Of a stretch of 64,000 nt of DNA, positions 49,491-61,257 are shown one piece after another. The position numbers and the translations under genes were made by a program. How positions within the stretch are numbered: position 1 is the stretch's first letter; each line of letters begins with the position of its first letter. This stretch comes from Muscardinus avellanarius (Eukaryota; Chordata; Mammalia; Rodentia; Gliridae), in the NCBI GenBank assembly GCA_963383645.1, contig OY726565.1, forward strand, positions 34,018,529-34,082,528, in the 5' to 3' direction. The notes beneath the pieces are model-generated. The model worked only from the letters and a program-made list of their open reading frames with translations, did no database searches and was not told the origin of the DNA.

Positions 49491-50225
49491 TAACTGAATA
49501 ACTGCAAAATCTGGCAGAGTTTTGTGTATACACCTATACACATTACTTTATCTGATCGATGTGGTACCCAAACCTGTTTTCCCCAACCCATATCTTGACA
49601 TGTGACAAAATGCTATTGTCTTGGCCAGTTTTCTAAGCATCCAAAAGGTTCTCTGGGTATGTTTCTGAATATCCTCTAGAAGGCACTTTAAAACATTTCA
49701 CATTTACTCACTGCTTTTCATCTGCCCTACAAGCCACACGAAAACTCTTTTCTGTGTACAGCCTAAAATTTTACCCAGAGACCATTTTAAAGTGTTATAA
49801 CCAGGAAGACCTTAGAGAAGAGAATCTAAAGGGAGGCACTTTGGATTTCTGCCTTAGGGTGTTTGCTATTTTATTTGATTGCCTCCTTGACACATGATAC
49901 AAGACCATAAGAAGAATTGACAAGTGATATAAAGAAAAGATCATTGGCTTTAAGGGTGAAAGCCAGAGTTGTTAGCTGAGTGCCATCAGATCCAATCATT
50001 TAATTTTTTCTCTAAGTTTCCCTACCAGCCACGTGGGGATAAGAAGACTTGCCCTGACTATCTTGTGGAGTTGCTGACAATGCCATATGTCTGTGTGCCC
50101 AAGTACTTATGACCAAATAGTGTAATATAATAATAGGTAACAGGACAAGTAGAGCTGGGTCATGGCAGTGGTAGGACTCAATGTGCCCCTTCTGGATATC
50201 AACAGGGACACAAAAGGCCCCTGAG
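49491..50225. other. Intergenic DNA, nothing recognised
   Basis: Unique-looking sequence. The words ggcagagttttgtgtat and 'tgataatataataggtaac' give no family. Confidence 0.4.
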
Positions 50226-50428
50226 AGCTGGGCATGGTGGCACATGCTTGTAATCCCAGCATTCAGGAAGCTGAGAGGAGGATCCTGGTTCGCAGACAGC
50301 CTCAGCTACTTAGGTCCTTTGCAACTGAGTGAGACCCTGTTTCAAAATAAAGAGTAAAAAATAGGGCTGGGGGTGTAGCTCAGACGTAGAATGCCCCTGG
50401 GTTCCATCTTCAGTACCACAGAAAAAAG
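50226..50428 (+). mobile_element. B1-ID dimer SINE, older type
   Basis: Sense; agctgggcatggtggcacat to catcttcagtaccac. A close representative of the older consensus. Confidence 0.9.
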
Positions 50429-51383
50429 AGCTTCTGCCCAGAGTAGGCTCATATGATGTAGCTAATGACCAAACCATCAAAAACAGACAGCTTCGTTGAC
50501 ACTGTGTTGTAATGAGGCTGTTTGTGCTGCCCCGGCTGGCTAGATACTTTCTTATGCATCCAGAAGCCCTCTGGAGTAGGGCCTGGGTTAGAGACTCCTG
50601 ATCATGTCAAGAGCAGGCTGCTCTCCCACTACAAACTGGAGGAACACAGACGTCAGGAACTCGACAATCTCCTCCCAGCAGCCACTGTGCCCGGAGATGC
50701 CAGTGATAAGCTCCCTAGAAATACATCTTCAGCACTTACTTCAGAGTAGCTTCTTGCCTAAGAAGAAGGAATGATAGGAGGAGGGATTTTGTGTAACATC
50801 TTGCTCTAGAGAGTTAAAGGAAGGTATGCTGTCTGGGATCTGTCTTTTCTAGAGGCCATTTGGAAGGAAAACCTAAAGGAACATTTAAAGACCCCTTTAA
50901 CTCTTGGTTGTGAAGTTCAGTGCTTCGTAGGAGACCCAAGAGTGAGTGCGAGGCGGTGGTGTGACTGAGTGGGAGGTGTTGCACTGCCTGCAACAGCTCC
51001 CACACTCTTGCCACTCTGACTCTGAGAAGGCTGATAAAAATGTCTATTTGCCTCCATTCTTAGATTTCTCTAGACTCATGTGTCACATCTAATGAAGAAA
51101 AGGCATATCATCACCGTCCTCTACTAACCACAACTGTTTCTGCTGAAATGTGCCACTTAGCTTGGATTGTCCCCAAAGCTGGGAGATAGATTTTTTAAAT
51201 TTCCATTAATATTAAACCTATCTTCAAGTGTTTTAGTTTTCTAATCTATTGTAGAAAACTGGTAATTGGAAAATTAACACTCTCTCATAATCCCACTCAT
51301 TCCATGAGATTTTATTTTCTTAAGACTTTTCCTGCAGTTTTGGTAACAGAAGAAAGGAACTATTTTTCATTTCTCACTATTTT
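50429..51383. other. Intergenic DNA, nothing recognised
   Basis: Moderately GC-richer at 50520-50720. A 75-residue frame there has no recognised homologue and no splice context. Confidence 0.4.
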
Positions 51384-51580
51384 TTTTTTTTTTTTTTTTT
51401 GGTGGTACTGGGGTTCCTGGAAGCCCTTCTACCTCTGGGCTACACTCCCAGACCTATTTTTTATATTTTTATTTGGAAACAGGGTCTCTTAAGCCAGCGC
51501 GGCTGACTTCAAACCTGCGCGATCCTCCTGTCTCCGCCTCCCAAGCGCGGGGATTACAGGCGTGCGCCACCACGCCCGGC
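51384..51580 (-). mobile_element. B1-ID dimer SINE, young subfamily
   Basis: Antisense with a T20 tail. TSD ttctcactatttttt at about 51369 and 51580; CpG-dense left end (gcgtgcgccaccacgcccgg). Essentially undecayed. Confidence 0.94.
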
Positions 51581-53041
51581 TTCTCACTATTTTTTATGAC
51601 GATAACTTTACCACAGCTGTTGATAGCTAGAATTAACAATCATCTGTGCCTACTGTTTTTTTAATGTCTGTAAGGCAGATATTAATCTCCAAGATTTACC
51701 CTGTTCCTAATCAATGACAGCAATATAAAGTTTTACCCAACATTTCTTGCAGCATTACTGAGCAATTTGTAGCTAGTACTCTGTATCATGCAAAATGGAT
51801 AGAGGAAAGAATATAAGAATAAACCACAAAATGAAGTTGACATGTAAAAATCCATAAATGTTCCATAGCACCTCTTTTTTAGTTCTCTTATGTGTCAGCC
51901 ACACACACTTCCTGTCCTCCTCTAATTCCGCTGATTTGGCCCTCTTCCCAATACACAGGTTTTCAGCATTTGCCTGGAGCAAAAGCTGGTCAGGCTTTTT
52001 CAGTACATTTTTTTTTCCTTCAATGTAGCACATTTTTCTAAGACACCTACTTGGACCTGCTTCTGGGTTCTCCATCTTTCTGAAACTAAGATATCTAATC
52101 CTCCACTCAGAAATTGGCACTTTTTCCTTGTCCAGGAACTTTCCACAATGATGGAGACAGTTCTCAGTGAGCAGAAGCAACTGGGGGTAAAATGGCTATA
52201 CCATCCAGTGCAGGATTGGTGTAGACAGCTCCTTGTGATACTTATGACTAGTGCTAGCCTGAATTCTTTTTTATAGTTTTGAATCCATATTGTGCATTAC
52301 AACTAGAATCAATGTTGAATTAAACCTGGATATTGAATGTACCTCACAAGGATTTCCTTTAGAGGGCACTATTGATTCTCTGAAACCATGGAAACCTTTC
52401 TTCATGTTTCATTGGTAAAGTTGCCCACTTTTACAGTCTTAACTGGGATTCAAATCTACTCAGTACCGTACTCATGACCAACCCTATACTTTGAAGACAT
52501 TTTCCATGTGCAGAATAATTCTGAAGTTAAATCAGATTGTTAGTTGTTATAGCAAGTCAATACAAAACATACAATTCTATATTTGGAAACTTCAAATGGT
52601 TTGTTTGCTTTTGAAAATTCTCCCATGGGAATTTCATTTTGTAACTTGATACACATTTTAAGCTCAACAATTCGGTATTTTTATTTAGAGATACAAATAA
52701 TCATGTTCTTGGAAACTAATGTCTTGTACTAGAAATAGATAATAACATATTTGGGAGAAACCATATGTATGGTATCCTCTTTCAGATATTAAGGGCTAGA
52801 GATACTCTATGAATAATTTGTCTTCAAATTTGTTGTGTTTCATAGAATCTGCTAATTCATTGAATTTTGATAGATGCCAAAGGAAAGATTTTTCTTCATC
52901 ATCTAAAGTTAGCAGAAATAGATATTTATAAGTTGGCTCACTATAGTCTTTATCTAATTTCAAAAGAGTCCAGATATTTAGGAAGATCAAAATATTCCAA
53001 AGCTCAGAAACATAATATTGTAGATTTAATATATCCACACT
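51581..53041. other. Intergenic DNA with an unassigned open frame
   Basis: Unique-looking. The minus strand holds a 135-codon open frame at 51773-52180 (starts MLLLTENCLHHCGKFLDKEK), described among the findings; no known family recognised. Confidence 0.4.
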
Positions 53042-53452
53042 TGTTACAGCTTGAATCTGGAATGCCTCCAAAGGCTCATGTATTGAAGCTTGATCCCCAA
53101 CCAGCAATGTTGAGAGGTGGAGCTTTTGGAGAATGATTGGATTGTGAAGGCTGTAACCTTATCACTGAATTAATCCATTAATGCATTTATAATTTTAATG
53201 GACTATTGGAAGATGGTTGAAATTGTAAGAGGTAAGACCTAGTTGCAGGGAGTATGTCCTTGGGGGCGTGCCCTGGAGGACTCCATCTTGTCCTCAACCC
53301 CTTCTTGGCTCTCTTTCTCTTTGCTTCCTAGCTGCTGAGAGCTGAGCAACTTGGCCTTGTCACACCCTTCTACTGTGATGCTCTGCCTCGCCTATGGCCC
53401 AAAGCATTGGAGACAGCTGACCTTGGACTGAACTGTGAGCTGAAATAAATAG

Positions 53453-53454
<2 letters not shown>

Positions 53455-53505
<51 letters not shown>
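53455..53505. repeat. (GA)n microsatellite
   Basis: About 25 GA units, between the LTR and the antisense SINE tail. Confidence 0.92.
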
Positions 53506-53508
<3 letters not shown>

Positions 53509-53691
53509 AAACTGGGAATCAAACACAGAGGCATTCTACCTTTGAGCTATACCCCCCAATTCCATTTCGTTTTTATTTTGAAACAAGTTTCAGAGTCTCA
53601 CTAAGTTGCTGAGGCTGGCTTCAAACCTCCAATCCTCCTGTCTCAGCCTCCCAAGTACTGGGATTACAAGCATGTGCCACTACACCTGGCC
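53506..53691 (-). mobile_element. B1-ID dimer SINE, older type
   Basis: Antisense; ctgggaatcaaacacagagg to gccactacacctggcc; lies inside the LTR. Confidence 0.85.
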
Positions 53692-53753
53692 AAAATAAAT
53701 CTTTCCTATTTTAAAGCTTCATTTTTTAACTTATACATTAGATAACTTTTGTA

Positions 53754-53818
53754 TGGCTGGGGACTGAACCATGCTAGGCAAGAGTGCCACCACTGAGCCA
53801 CATCCCCAGCTCTTAATC
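53754..53818 (-). mobile_element. ID-like monomer
   Basis: Antisense; ggctggggactgaaccatgc to 'ctgagccacatccccagctc', tRNA-derived part alone. Confidence 0.7.
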
Positions 53819-54094
53819 TTTCTTTCTTGGAGTTGTTTATTCTAAGGTATTTGTCAGAGGTGAAAACTGACTAACAGAGTATTGCCATCCACCAAGGTTT
53901 GCTTAGCTTTTATATGACCAGATTCTGTGCCAATACATGTGCTTTGTGTAGTAATTTTATAATAAATTGTCAATTGTCTGAGTTAGGAGAAGGCAGTAAT
54001 CTCACAAAAATTTTATGGATAAATAAATAAATAAATAAAAAGATAATTCATGTGCCACAGATAAAAATGATAGATTTCTACTATATAATGAATT

Positions 54095-54790
54095 AAATAT
54101 AAATTTCTCAGGGAGAATTGCAAATTAGTTCAGCTGCTATGGAGATCAGTGTGGAGATTCCTCAGAAAACTGGGAATGGACACACCATATGATCAAGCTA
54201 TACCACCCTTGGGTATCTTCCCGAAGGGACTGAAATCAAAGAACTATAGTAACATATGCATATTCATGTTCATAGCAGCACAATTCAAAATAGCCAAATT
54301 ATGGAACCAACCTAGGTATCTATTAATAGATGAAAGAATTACAAAATTAAGAGATATCCACACAATGGAATTCTACTCAGCAATAATGAAGAACAAAATA
54401 ACGTCATTTGCAGGAAAATGGAGGGACATTGTTAAGTGAGATTAACCAGTCACAGAAAGTGAAGGGTCATATGTTTTCTCTAATATGCAGAAACTAAGGA
54501 GTAATTGGGATACCAGAGAGACTCTAAATAATGGAGGAGAAATCTCAGTGGATCCAGGGAGGCGGAGCAGGAATGAGAAGAGTGAGGATCAATGAAGGAA
54601 TTACTATCATTGGCTTTATAAACATATGTTAAAATAATAATGTCAATCTCAGTGTTCTGTATGGGGAAGAAAGATGGGGAGAGAGAGGGGAGTGAGACCC
54701 ACAAAGTGCTGTGTGCGTGTATGCCACTGTCAACATGATTTACATTATGAGGTGAGACCATAACACACTAATAAAAGTATATTAAAATAT
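54095..54790 (+). mobile_element. L1 LINE 3' part, sense
   Basis: Sense ORF2 C-terminus: peptide MWRFLRKLGMDTPYDQAIPP then NQPRYLLIDERITKLRDIHT at 54149-54439. A 3' UTR with a purine tract follows, ending near 'actaataaaagtatattaaa'. An older subfamily with a ruined frame. Confidence 0.8.
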
Positions 54791-57569
54791 ATAAATTTCT
54801 CAGACCAGCCATTTGAACACTTCATAGACTGGCCACAGTCTCCCTTCCTAGCTTCAGTTTAACTAAAAGCTCTCAGCAAAGAGCACCACTCATTATTATC
54901 TGGTCACCCATGCCACATTTTTCCCCTTTATCATCTAGTATCTTCTACCTGGAATGTATTTACCTCCCCAAACCCAAAACTCCAATCTATCCTTCAAGTA
55001 GCTGTTTGAATACTACTAACACCAGAACCTATTGAAGTCTCCTTCCACCTTACAACCTTGGGACAGTGGCCACTTTTGCAAAGTTCTGGCTTTGCACATA
55101 GCTGTGCATCAAGAACTGGGAAGGCTCCCAGCTGCAACTCCAGTAATGTGGCTATGATAGTCCCAACTCCCATCAACACCTGTGCTTGCCCAGCAGGATC
55201 TAAGGAAGCTCTCTCTCAAGACCACAACCTTGGGACTGTACTCACTGCTGAAAAGTTCAAGCTTTACCCATACTGGTCCATTGCGCTAAGCCCCACAGAT
55301 CCAGGAATGTGGCAAACAGTATCTTCATACCCTCCCAACACCTGCATTTCACCAGTGGAGCTTAGAGAAGGTCTACTTCCCAGACCATGATGCAACAAGC
55401 CTTGACATCAACCAAGCTTGTCCCTGGGGAACAGTGGAAGGGGCCATCTATATTCTTTAGCTCTAGGACTAGACTTACAAATGCCACAGCTTCATCCCCA
55501 TGAGAGCTTTTCCTGTATGATCTAGAGATATCACCACCTATGCCCTGCAGCTCTAAGACTACAGATAGCAAAGCACAACCCCCATTACCACCAGTGCTCA
55601 GTCCCTGGGACCTATGAAGGTCTTACCTATGTCTTATACCTTAAGAGGTATGAAGAACCATGCCACAAACCTAAATGCTACCTGTAGATCCTCTAAATGA
55701 CCCATGGAACATCTCCAGAGACCATGAGCTTCATACCATGGCTGCTGGGGCAAAAAGCTCTGGTCCCATTTGTACATGTCCTGGAAAAGGTATTAGGTAC
55801 CACCTGTCTATAAAAGGAGATAATACTGGCACAAGCACCAGCACAAATTGCAACCATCCCTCTGACAGAAAAAGTTCCCTTTGTGTTCCCCAATCTCTTA
55901 TCTATGGTGACCAGTGCCACAGAAACCAGTGCCACCCATGCTTATCTAAGGGAATGCTCCCATTCTATCCTGTGGCTCCAGAACTAGGGTTTCTGTGGCA
56001 CAGGCCCAGACATCCTGAGATTCCTACTGAAGGTCTCCTTGTGCCTTCAGGTGTCACGGGCTTTGATGTCACATGTGCTTGCTCTGAGGTACCTGGAGAC
56101 CATGCATTTCACATGCTGGACAACCAGGACTGTGACAGCTGTCACCACAAGCCTCAATGCCATCAAAGCTGGCCTCTGGGGATCCAGGAAACAGGCAGCT
56201 TTGGGAGCCTGTGTACACTAAAAAATTCATACAACTACCTTCATGAACTCCTGCAATGTAGAATATTGAAGCACCTACAGACATTGCTGACATCAAAAGT
56301 GAAGAAATCACAGAGATTGTGTTTTGAATTCCCTTACAACCAAACCCAAAGAATCTATCCAACTGACATTCTATATTCTATCTACATGAGAAAAATCTTT
56401 TCCTACAAAAGCTACTTCATAAAATTGGAAGGAACAAACATAATACCAGATGCACAGACATCAATGCAAAGATGTAAGAAATATGAAAGGAAGCATGACA
56501 CCAGTGGAGCACAATAATTCTCCAGAAATAGATCTCAATTTGAAGGAAAACTATCAAATGTTTTAAAAAGAATTTAAAACGATGCATAAGAAAACTCAGT
56601 AAGATGTAAGAGATTACAGATAATACAAAGAAATAATAAAAACAACACAGGAAATAAATGAATGAGATATTCACCAAAGAGATACAAATTATAAAAAAGA
56701 ACTAATCAGAATTCTTGAAACTAACAACTTCAGTTATTGAAATGAAAATACAACAGAAATTTCACAAAAAAACTAGAAAAAGCAAAAAAAGAATTTATAA
56801 ACTTGAGGATAAGTCTTTTTAGTTAACTGAATGAGACAAAAAAGAAATGAAAAAGGCCTTCATGACTTATGGTACACCATTAAGTGAACAAATATTATGG
56901 GAATTATAGAAGACAAAGAAAAGAGGAAAAGAGTTGAAAACATATTTCATGAAATAATAGCCAAAACTTTTTCAAATCTTTAAAGAAATAAGGACATCCA
57001 GATTCAAAAGTTCAAAGAGCCCTAACCAAATTCAACCCAAACAGACTTCCACTAAGCCATATTATAGTCAAGATGTCAAAAATACAAGACAAAGAGATAA
57101 TTCTATAAATAACAAGGGAAATGCATCAGATCACATATTAAGGAAAGCACATTATATTTACAACATGTTTCTCAGCAGAATATAGGCCCAAAGAGAATAG
57201 GATGATATATTCAAAATACTGGGAAAAAAAAGCCAACCAAGGATATGATACCTAGCAAAAGCATCAAAAATGAAGAAGAAATAAAGTCCTTTCCAAATAA
57301 GCAGAAAGCAGGAGACTCATCACCACTATAGCAGTTCTTTGGGATATATGTAAGGAAGTCCCACATTAGAAACAAAAACACATGGGCAACTTAGCAGGAA
57401 AGAAAACCAACAAATCATAAAAATACATAACAATAGAGGTGGAAAGAAAAAACATACACAAAACAAGAAAATATAATTAATGAAATGACAAAATAAAGTT
57501 AAGAAACTTGAAAAAACAATAAATAACCTTGAATGTAAATGAATAAAGTTCACCAACCAAAGATGGAGG

Positions 57570-57787
57570 CTAGCCAGGCATGGTGGTGCACACTTGTAAT
57601 TCCAGTACTTGGAAGGCTGAAACAGGAGGGTCACAAGTTCATGACCCTCCTCAGCTACTTAGTGAGGCCCACTGCAACTTAGTGAGGCCTTGTTTCAAAA
57701 TAAAGAATAAAAAAATAGGACTGGGGGTATAATTCAGTGGTTGAATGCCTCTGGGTTCAATCCTCAGTACTGAAAAAATAAATAAAA
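57570..57787 (+). mobile_element. B1-ID dimer SINE, older type
   Basis: Sense; agccaggcatggtggtgcac to caatcctcagtactg plus an AAATA tail. Confidence 0.88.
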
Positions 57788-58125
57788 TAGAGAGTATAGG
57801 GTTAATGTTAAGAAAAAAAGATGTAGACTTAGGTAAATAAACTTATAAAACTGTTTGCTGCCTATAAGAAATTCATTTCACTGGTAAAAATGCACATAAA
57901 TAGCATAGGTTTGGAAAAAGATATATCACACAAATGGAAATAAAAAATGAACTGGAGTAACTCTACTCATATCAGATAAGTCTGATTTTAAATTTAAAAA
58001 TTTAAAAGAGATGAAGTCGATCATTGTATATTTATAAGAGGTTAAAATCAGCAAGAAGGTTCAACAATTATATATGTACCCATCATGGGACCCCCCAAAT
58101 AAACCAAGCAAATATTATTAGATCT

Positions 58126-58456
58126 GGATATGAAGCCGATCTGTCTGCGACATCTGTCCCCCCATTTATGGCCAGGGTTGATTCGGCTGATCTGGCTGGC
58201 TAGGCGGGTGTCCCCTTCCTCCCTCACCGCTCCGTGTGCGTCCCTCCCGAAGCTGCGCGCTTGGTTGAAGAGGACAACTTTGTCCGAATAGAGGAGGACT
58301 GGTCTGCGATCAAGGGTATACGAGTAGCTGCGCTCCTCTGCTAGAACTTCCAAACAAGCTCTCAAGGTCCATTTGTAGGAGAACGTAGGGTAGTCAGGCT
58401 TCCAAGACTCCAGACACATCCAAATGAGTCGCTGCACGTGGCAGTCTGTCTTTCTT
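58126..58456 (+). pseudogene. RN7SK: Retroposed copy of 7SK small nuclear RNA
   Basis: Full-length about 331-nt copy of 7SK, the RNA polymerase III transcript that holds P-TEFb inactive together with HEXIM and LARP7. Landmarks: start ggatatgaagccgatctg, middle 'gattcggctgatctggctgg' and ctaggcgggtgtccccttcc, near-3' 'ccaaacaagctctcaaggtc', end gtggcagtctgtctttctt. The usual second GATC (attGATCgcc, part of the HEXIM-binding hairpin) reads 'tttatggcc' here. The T-run terminator is missing. An A/C-rich tail (58457-58489) and TSDs aaatattattagatct (58110-58125) and aaatattattagacct (58490-58505) show L1-mediated retroposition. True 7SK needs an upstream promoter that this copy did not bring, so it is probably silent. 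Confidence 0.95.
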
Positions 58457-58561
58457 AAAAACAAACAAACAAAAAAACAATCAATCAAAAAATATTATTA
58501 GACCTGAAGGGAAAGATGGACTCTAATACAAAAATATGAGGGATTTCAATAATCCACTTTT

Positions 58562-58904
58562 TTTTTAAAAACCAGATGCTTCCCCTAATCAGCAATAACT
58601 AGGAGGAAAGGGGCAACAGGAAGTGGTCGAGCTATAGAAAGGGCCCTATAGTGAAGCAATTAAGGTGACCAATCAGAGGGTATGGAATAAGGGAGGATGA
58701 AGCCTCTTTAAAAAGCAGGAGGTACATAAACATATGTATCAAAGTTAATCACCAAACAAGCATGGGATCGAGGGAGGGGGAGGGACTGGGATGGGGACTG
58801 GATGAGGGCTAATTGGATGATGTGTGCTTGTATATCCTCTCAAGTCTTGTATTCCAATGTGATGTATGATTACAATGCACCAATAAAAATAAATTTTAAA
58901 AAAT
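58562..58904 (+). mobile_element. 5'-truncated L1 3' end
   Basis: Sense L1 3' UTR with a G-rich tract (gatcgagggagggggaggga) and terminus 'caatgcaccaataaaaataaa'. Its removal rejoins the older L1 ORF2. The first about 90 bp (58562-58650) do not match the other L1 tails well. Confidence 0.75.
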
Positions 58905-59037
58905 TACATTAGCAAAATGAGGGATAAAACAACATGATCATTTTAGTGCATACAAGAAACAGATTCAGTAAGATTCAACATCATGATAAAAATTCTCAAT
59001 GAATTATAGAAGTAGCACACCTCAGTATACAGAAGGC

Positions 59038-59204
59038 AAAGCCAGGCATGATGGTCAAGCCTATAATCCTAGTACTTGGGAGGCTGAGATAGGATAATTG
59101 CAGGTTCAAAGCCAGCCTTAGCAATTTAGCAAGACCCTGCTTTAAAATAAAAAGTGAAATAGGCCTGGAGATGTAGCTCAGAAGTAGAATGTTCATGGGT
59201 TCAG

Positions 59205-59250
<46 letters not shown>
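59038..59250 (+). mobile_element. B1-ID dimer SINE with (CA)n tail
   Basis: Sense; agccaggcatgatggtcaag to gttcatgggttcagtct. The tail is a (CA)n run of about 40 bp (59209-59250) instead of poly(A). Confidence 0.87.
59209..59250. repeat. (CA)n microsatellite
   Basis: About 20 CA units directly fused to the SINE 3' end. Confidence 0.92.
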
Positions 59251-59253
<3 letters not shown>

Positions 59254-61219
59254 CCAGATATAAGAAAACCCTAAGATGGGTAACAAGACAAGGATGTCCA
59301 CTTCACCACTCTTATTTGATATAATACTAGAAGTCTTAGCAAAAGCAATTAGGCAATTATAAGAAATAAAGGATATCCAAATTTTAAAGGAAGAAGTTAA
59401 ATGATCTATATGGCAGAAGTTAAATGATCTATATTGGCAGACAACATGATTTTATACATAGAAAAATCTAAATAGTCCATCAAAAGTTGTTAGAATATAT
59501 AAATAAATTCAGTAAAGTTACAGGATACAAAAGCAATATGCATTGAAAAGAAGTGGTAATAATGGACATTCTTGTCTTGTTCCTGTTTTTAGGAGAAACT
59601 CACAAATTTTTCCCCATTTAATATGATGTTGGCTGTTGGCCTATTATAGATTGCCTTTATTATGTTGAGATATACTCCTTCTATTCTGATTCTTTGCAGT
59701 ACTTTTAGCATAAATGGATGTTGGATTTTGTCAAATGCTTTTTTAGTGTCTATTGAAATGATCATGTGATTTTTGTCTTTGGATTTGTTTTATGATGAAT
59801 AAAATGGATTGATTTTTGGATGTTGAACCATCTTTGCATCCCTGGGATGAAGCCTACCTGGTCGTGGTGTATGATTTTCTTGATGTGGTTTTGAACGTGT
59901 TTTGCTAGTATTTTGTTTAGTAGTTTTGCATCTAAGTTCATCAAAGATATAGGTCTGTAGTTTTCCTTCCTTATGCCTTTTGTATTTGGTTTTGGTATTA
60001 ATGTGATTTTGGCTTCATATAATGTATTTGGGAGAGTCCCATTTTTTTCTCTTTCATGAAATAGATTGAGAAGTATCGGGATTAACTCTTCTTTAAAGGT
60101 TTTATAAAATTCACTTGGGAAACCATTTGATCATAGGCTTTTCTTTGATGGTAAGGTCTTTATTGCTGTTTCAATCTATTTAATTGCTATTGATTGGTTT
60201 AAATTTTCTATATCTTCTTGACTCAGTTTAGGCAGGTTGTATTTATCTAGAAATTTTTCAATTTCTTTCATATTTTCCATTTTGTTGGAATATAGTATTT
60301 CAAAGTAGTTTCTAATAATCCTCTGGATTTCTACACTATAAGTAGTAATATCTCCTTTTTCATATTTTATCCTTGTAATTTTGGTTGATATTATCCCTCT
60401 CCACCCCTCCCACCCCCACCCATCTGTCTCTCTGTCTGTCTCGGTTAGGTTGGCTAGTTAGTGGTTTATCTATCATGTTAATTTTTTCAAGAAACCAGCT
60501 TTTGGTTTTGTTGATTTTTTATATTTTTATATTCTTAACTTTGTTGATTTCTGCTCTGATTTTAATAAGTTCCTGTCTTCTACTGGCTCTGGGGTTAGAT
60601 TGTTCCTGTTTTCCAAGGGCTTTGAGGTTATTTATTTTGTGATTTTCTCTTCTTATACGAACACTCAGTGCTATGAATTTTCCTCTTAATACTGCCTTCC
60701 AAGTGTCCCAGAGGTTTTGATATATTATATCTCCATTTTCATTTGTTTCTAGAAATTTCTTTATTTCAACCTTTACTTCTTCTATGACCCATTCTTCATT
60801 TAGCATTGTGGTGTTCAGTCTCCACATGTTTATGTGGTTTCTCTGGGTCTTCTTATAGTTGATCTCTAATTTCATTCTATTATGGTCTGAAAAGACACAG
60901 GGAAGTAAGTCACATTTTTTGAATTTGCTAGTGTTCACTTTGTGGCCCAGGATGTGATCTGTTTTGGAGAAGGTTTCATAAATAGCTAAGAAAAATATGA
61001 ACTCTGGTGTAGTTGGGTGTAATATTCTATATGTGTCTAATAGGTCCATTTGGTTGATGGTGTTTTTTAGGTTTGAGGCCTCTTTACTGACCTTTTGTCT
61101 AGAAGATAGGTCTAATGATGTGAGAGGAGTGTTGAAGTCTGCCAGTACTATTGTACTGGGATATGTGTGACTTAATGTCACAAAGAGTTTGTTTTATGAA
61201 GGTAGCTGCACCTATGTTT

Positions 61220-61257
61220 GATGCATAAATGTTGACTACTGTCAACATTTATGCATC
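61220..61257. repeat. 17-bp inverted repeat at the L1 inversion breakpoint
   Basis: gatgcataaatgttgac (61220-61236), spacer tact, then its exact reverse complement gtcaacatttatgcatc (61241-61257). Confidence 0.95.

Larger units (their letters stand above)
53042..53876 (+). mobile_element. MaLR-like solo LTR, interrupted by SINEs
   Basis: It begins TG (tgttacagcttgaatctgg) and ends 'gaaaactgactaaca', with the intervening 'aggctcatgtattgaagcttg', 'tccatcttgtcctcaac', 'gagctgaaataaata' and 'gtatttgtcagagg' in the order typical of ERVL-MaLR-type LTRs. A GA repeat, one dimer SINE and an ID-like monomer lie inside. No internal retroviral genes flank it, so it is a solo relic. Family assignment is from memory of the pattern. 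Confidence 0.55.
54990..59540 (+). mobile_element. Old sense L1, 5' region to reverse transcriptase
   Basis: The 5' UTR-like repeat-rich segment at about 54990-56500 includes a 280-codon open frame (55675-56517) that looks like chance openness in the 5' UTR. ORF1-like sequence follows at 56520-57320 ('gggatgatatattcaaaatact' style words). The ORF2 endonuclease is at 57840-58560 and the reverse transcriptase at 58905-59540. It is interrupted by a SINE, the 7SK copy, an L1 tail and another SINE. The same element resumes at 63906. Confidence 0.65.

Noticed and set aside
55675..56517. 280-codon open frame on the plus strand
   Set aside because: It sits in the 5' UTR-like segment of an old sense L1, has Cys/His/Ser/Pro-rich composition without any known domain, and overlapping frames exist on the other strand. 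Chance openness is more likely than a gene.
58126..58456. Minus-strand 146-codon frame over the 7SK copy
   Set aside because: The DNA is a 7SK RNA copy on the plus strand; the open frame is a shadow.
60519..61181. 220-codon open frame on the minus strand
   Set aside because: It is L1 ORF2 (endonuclease to linker), part of the inverted segment of a dead L1, not a host gene.
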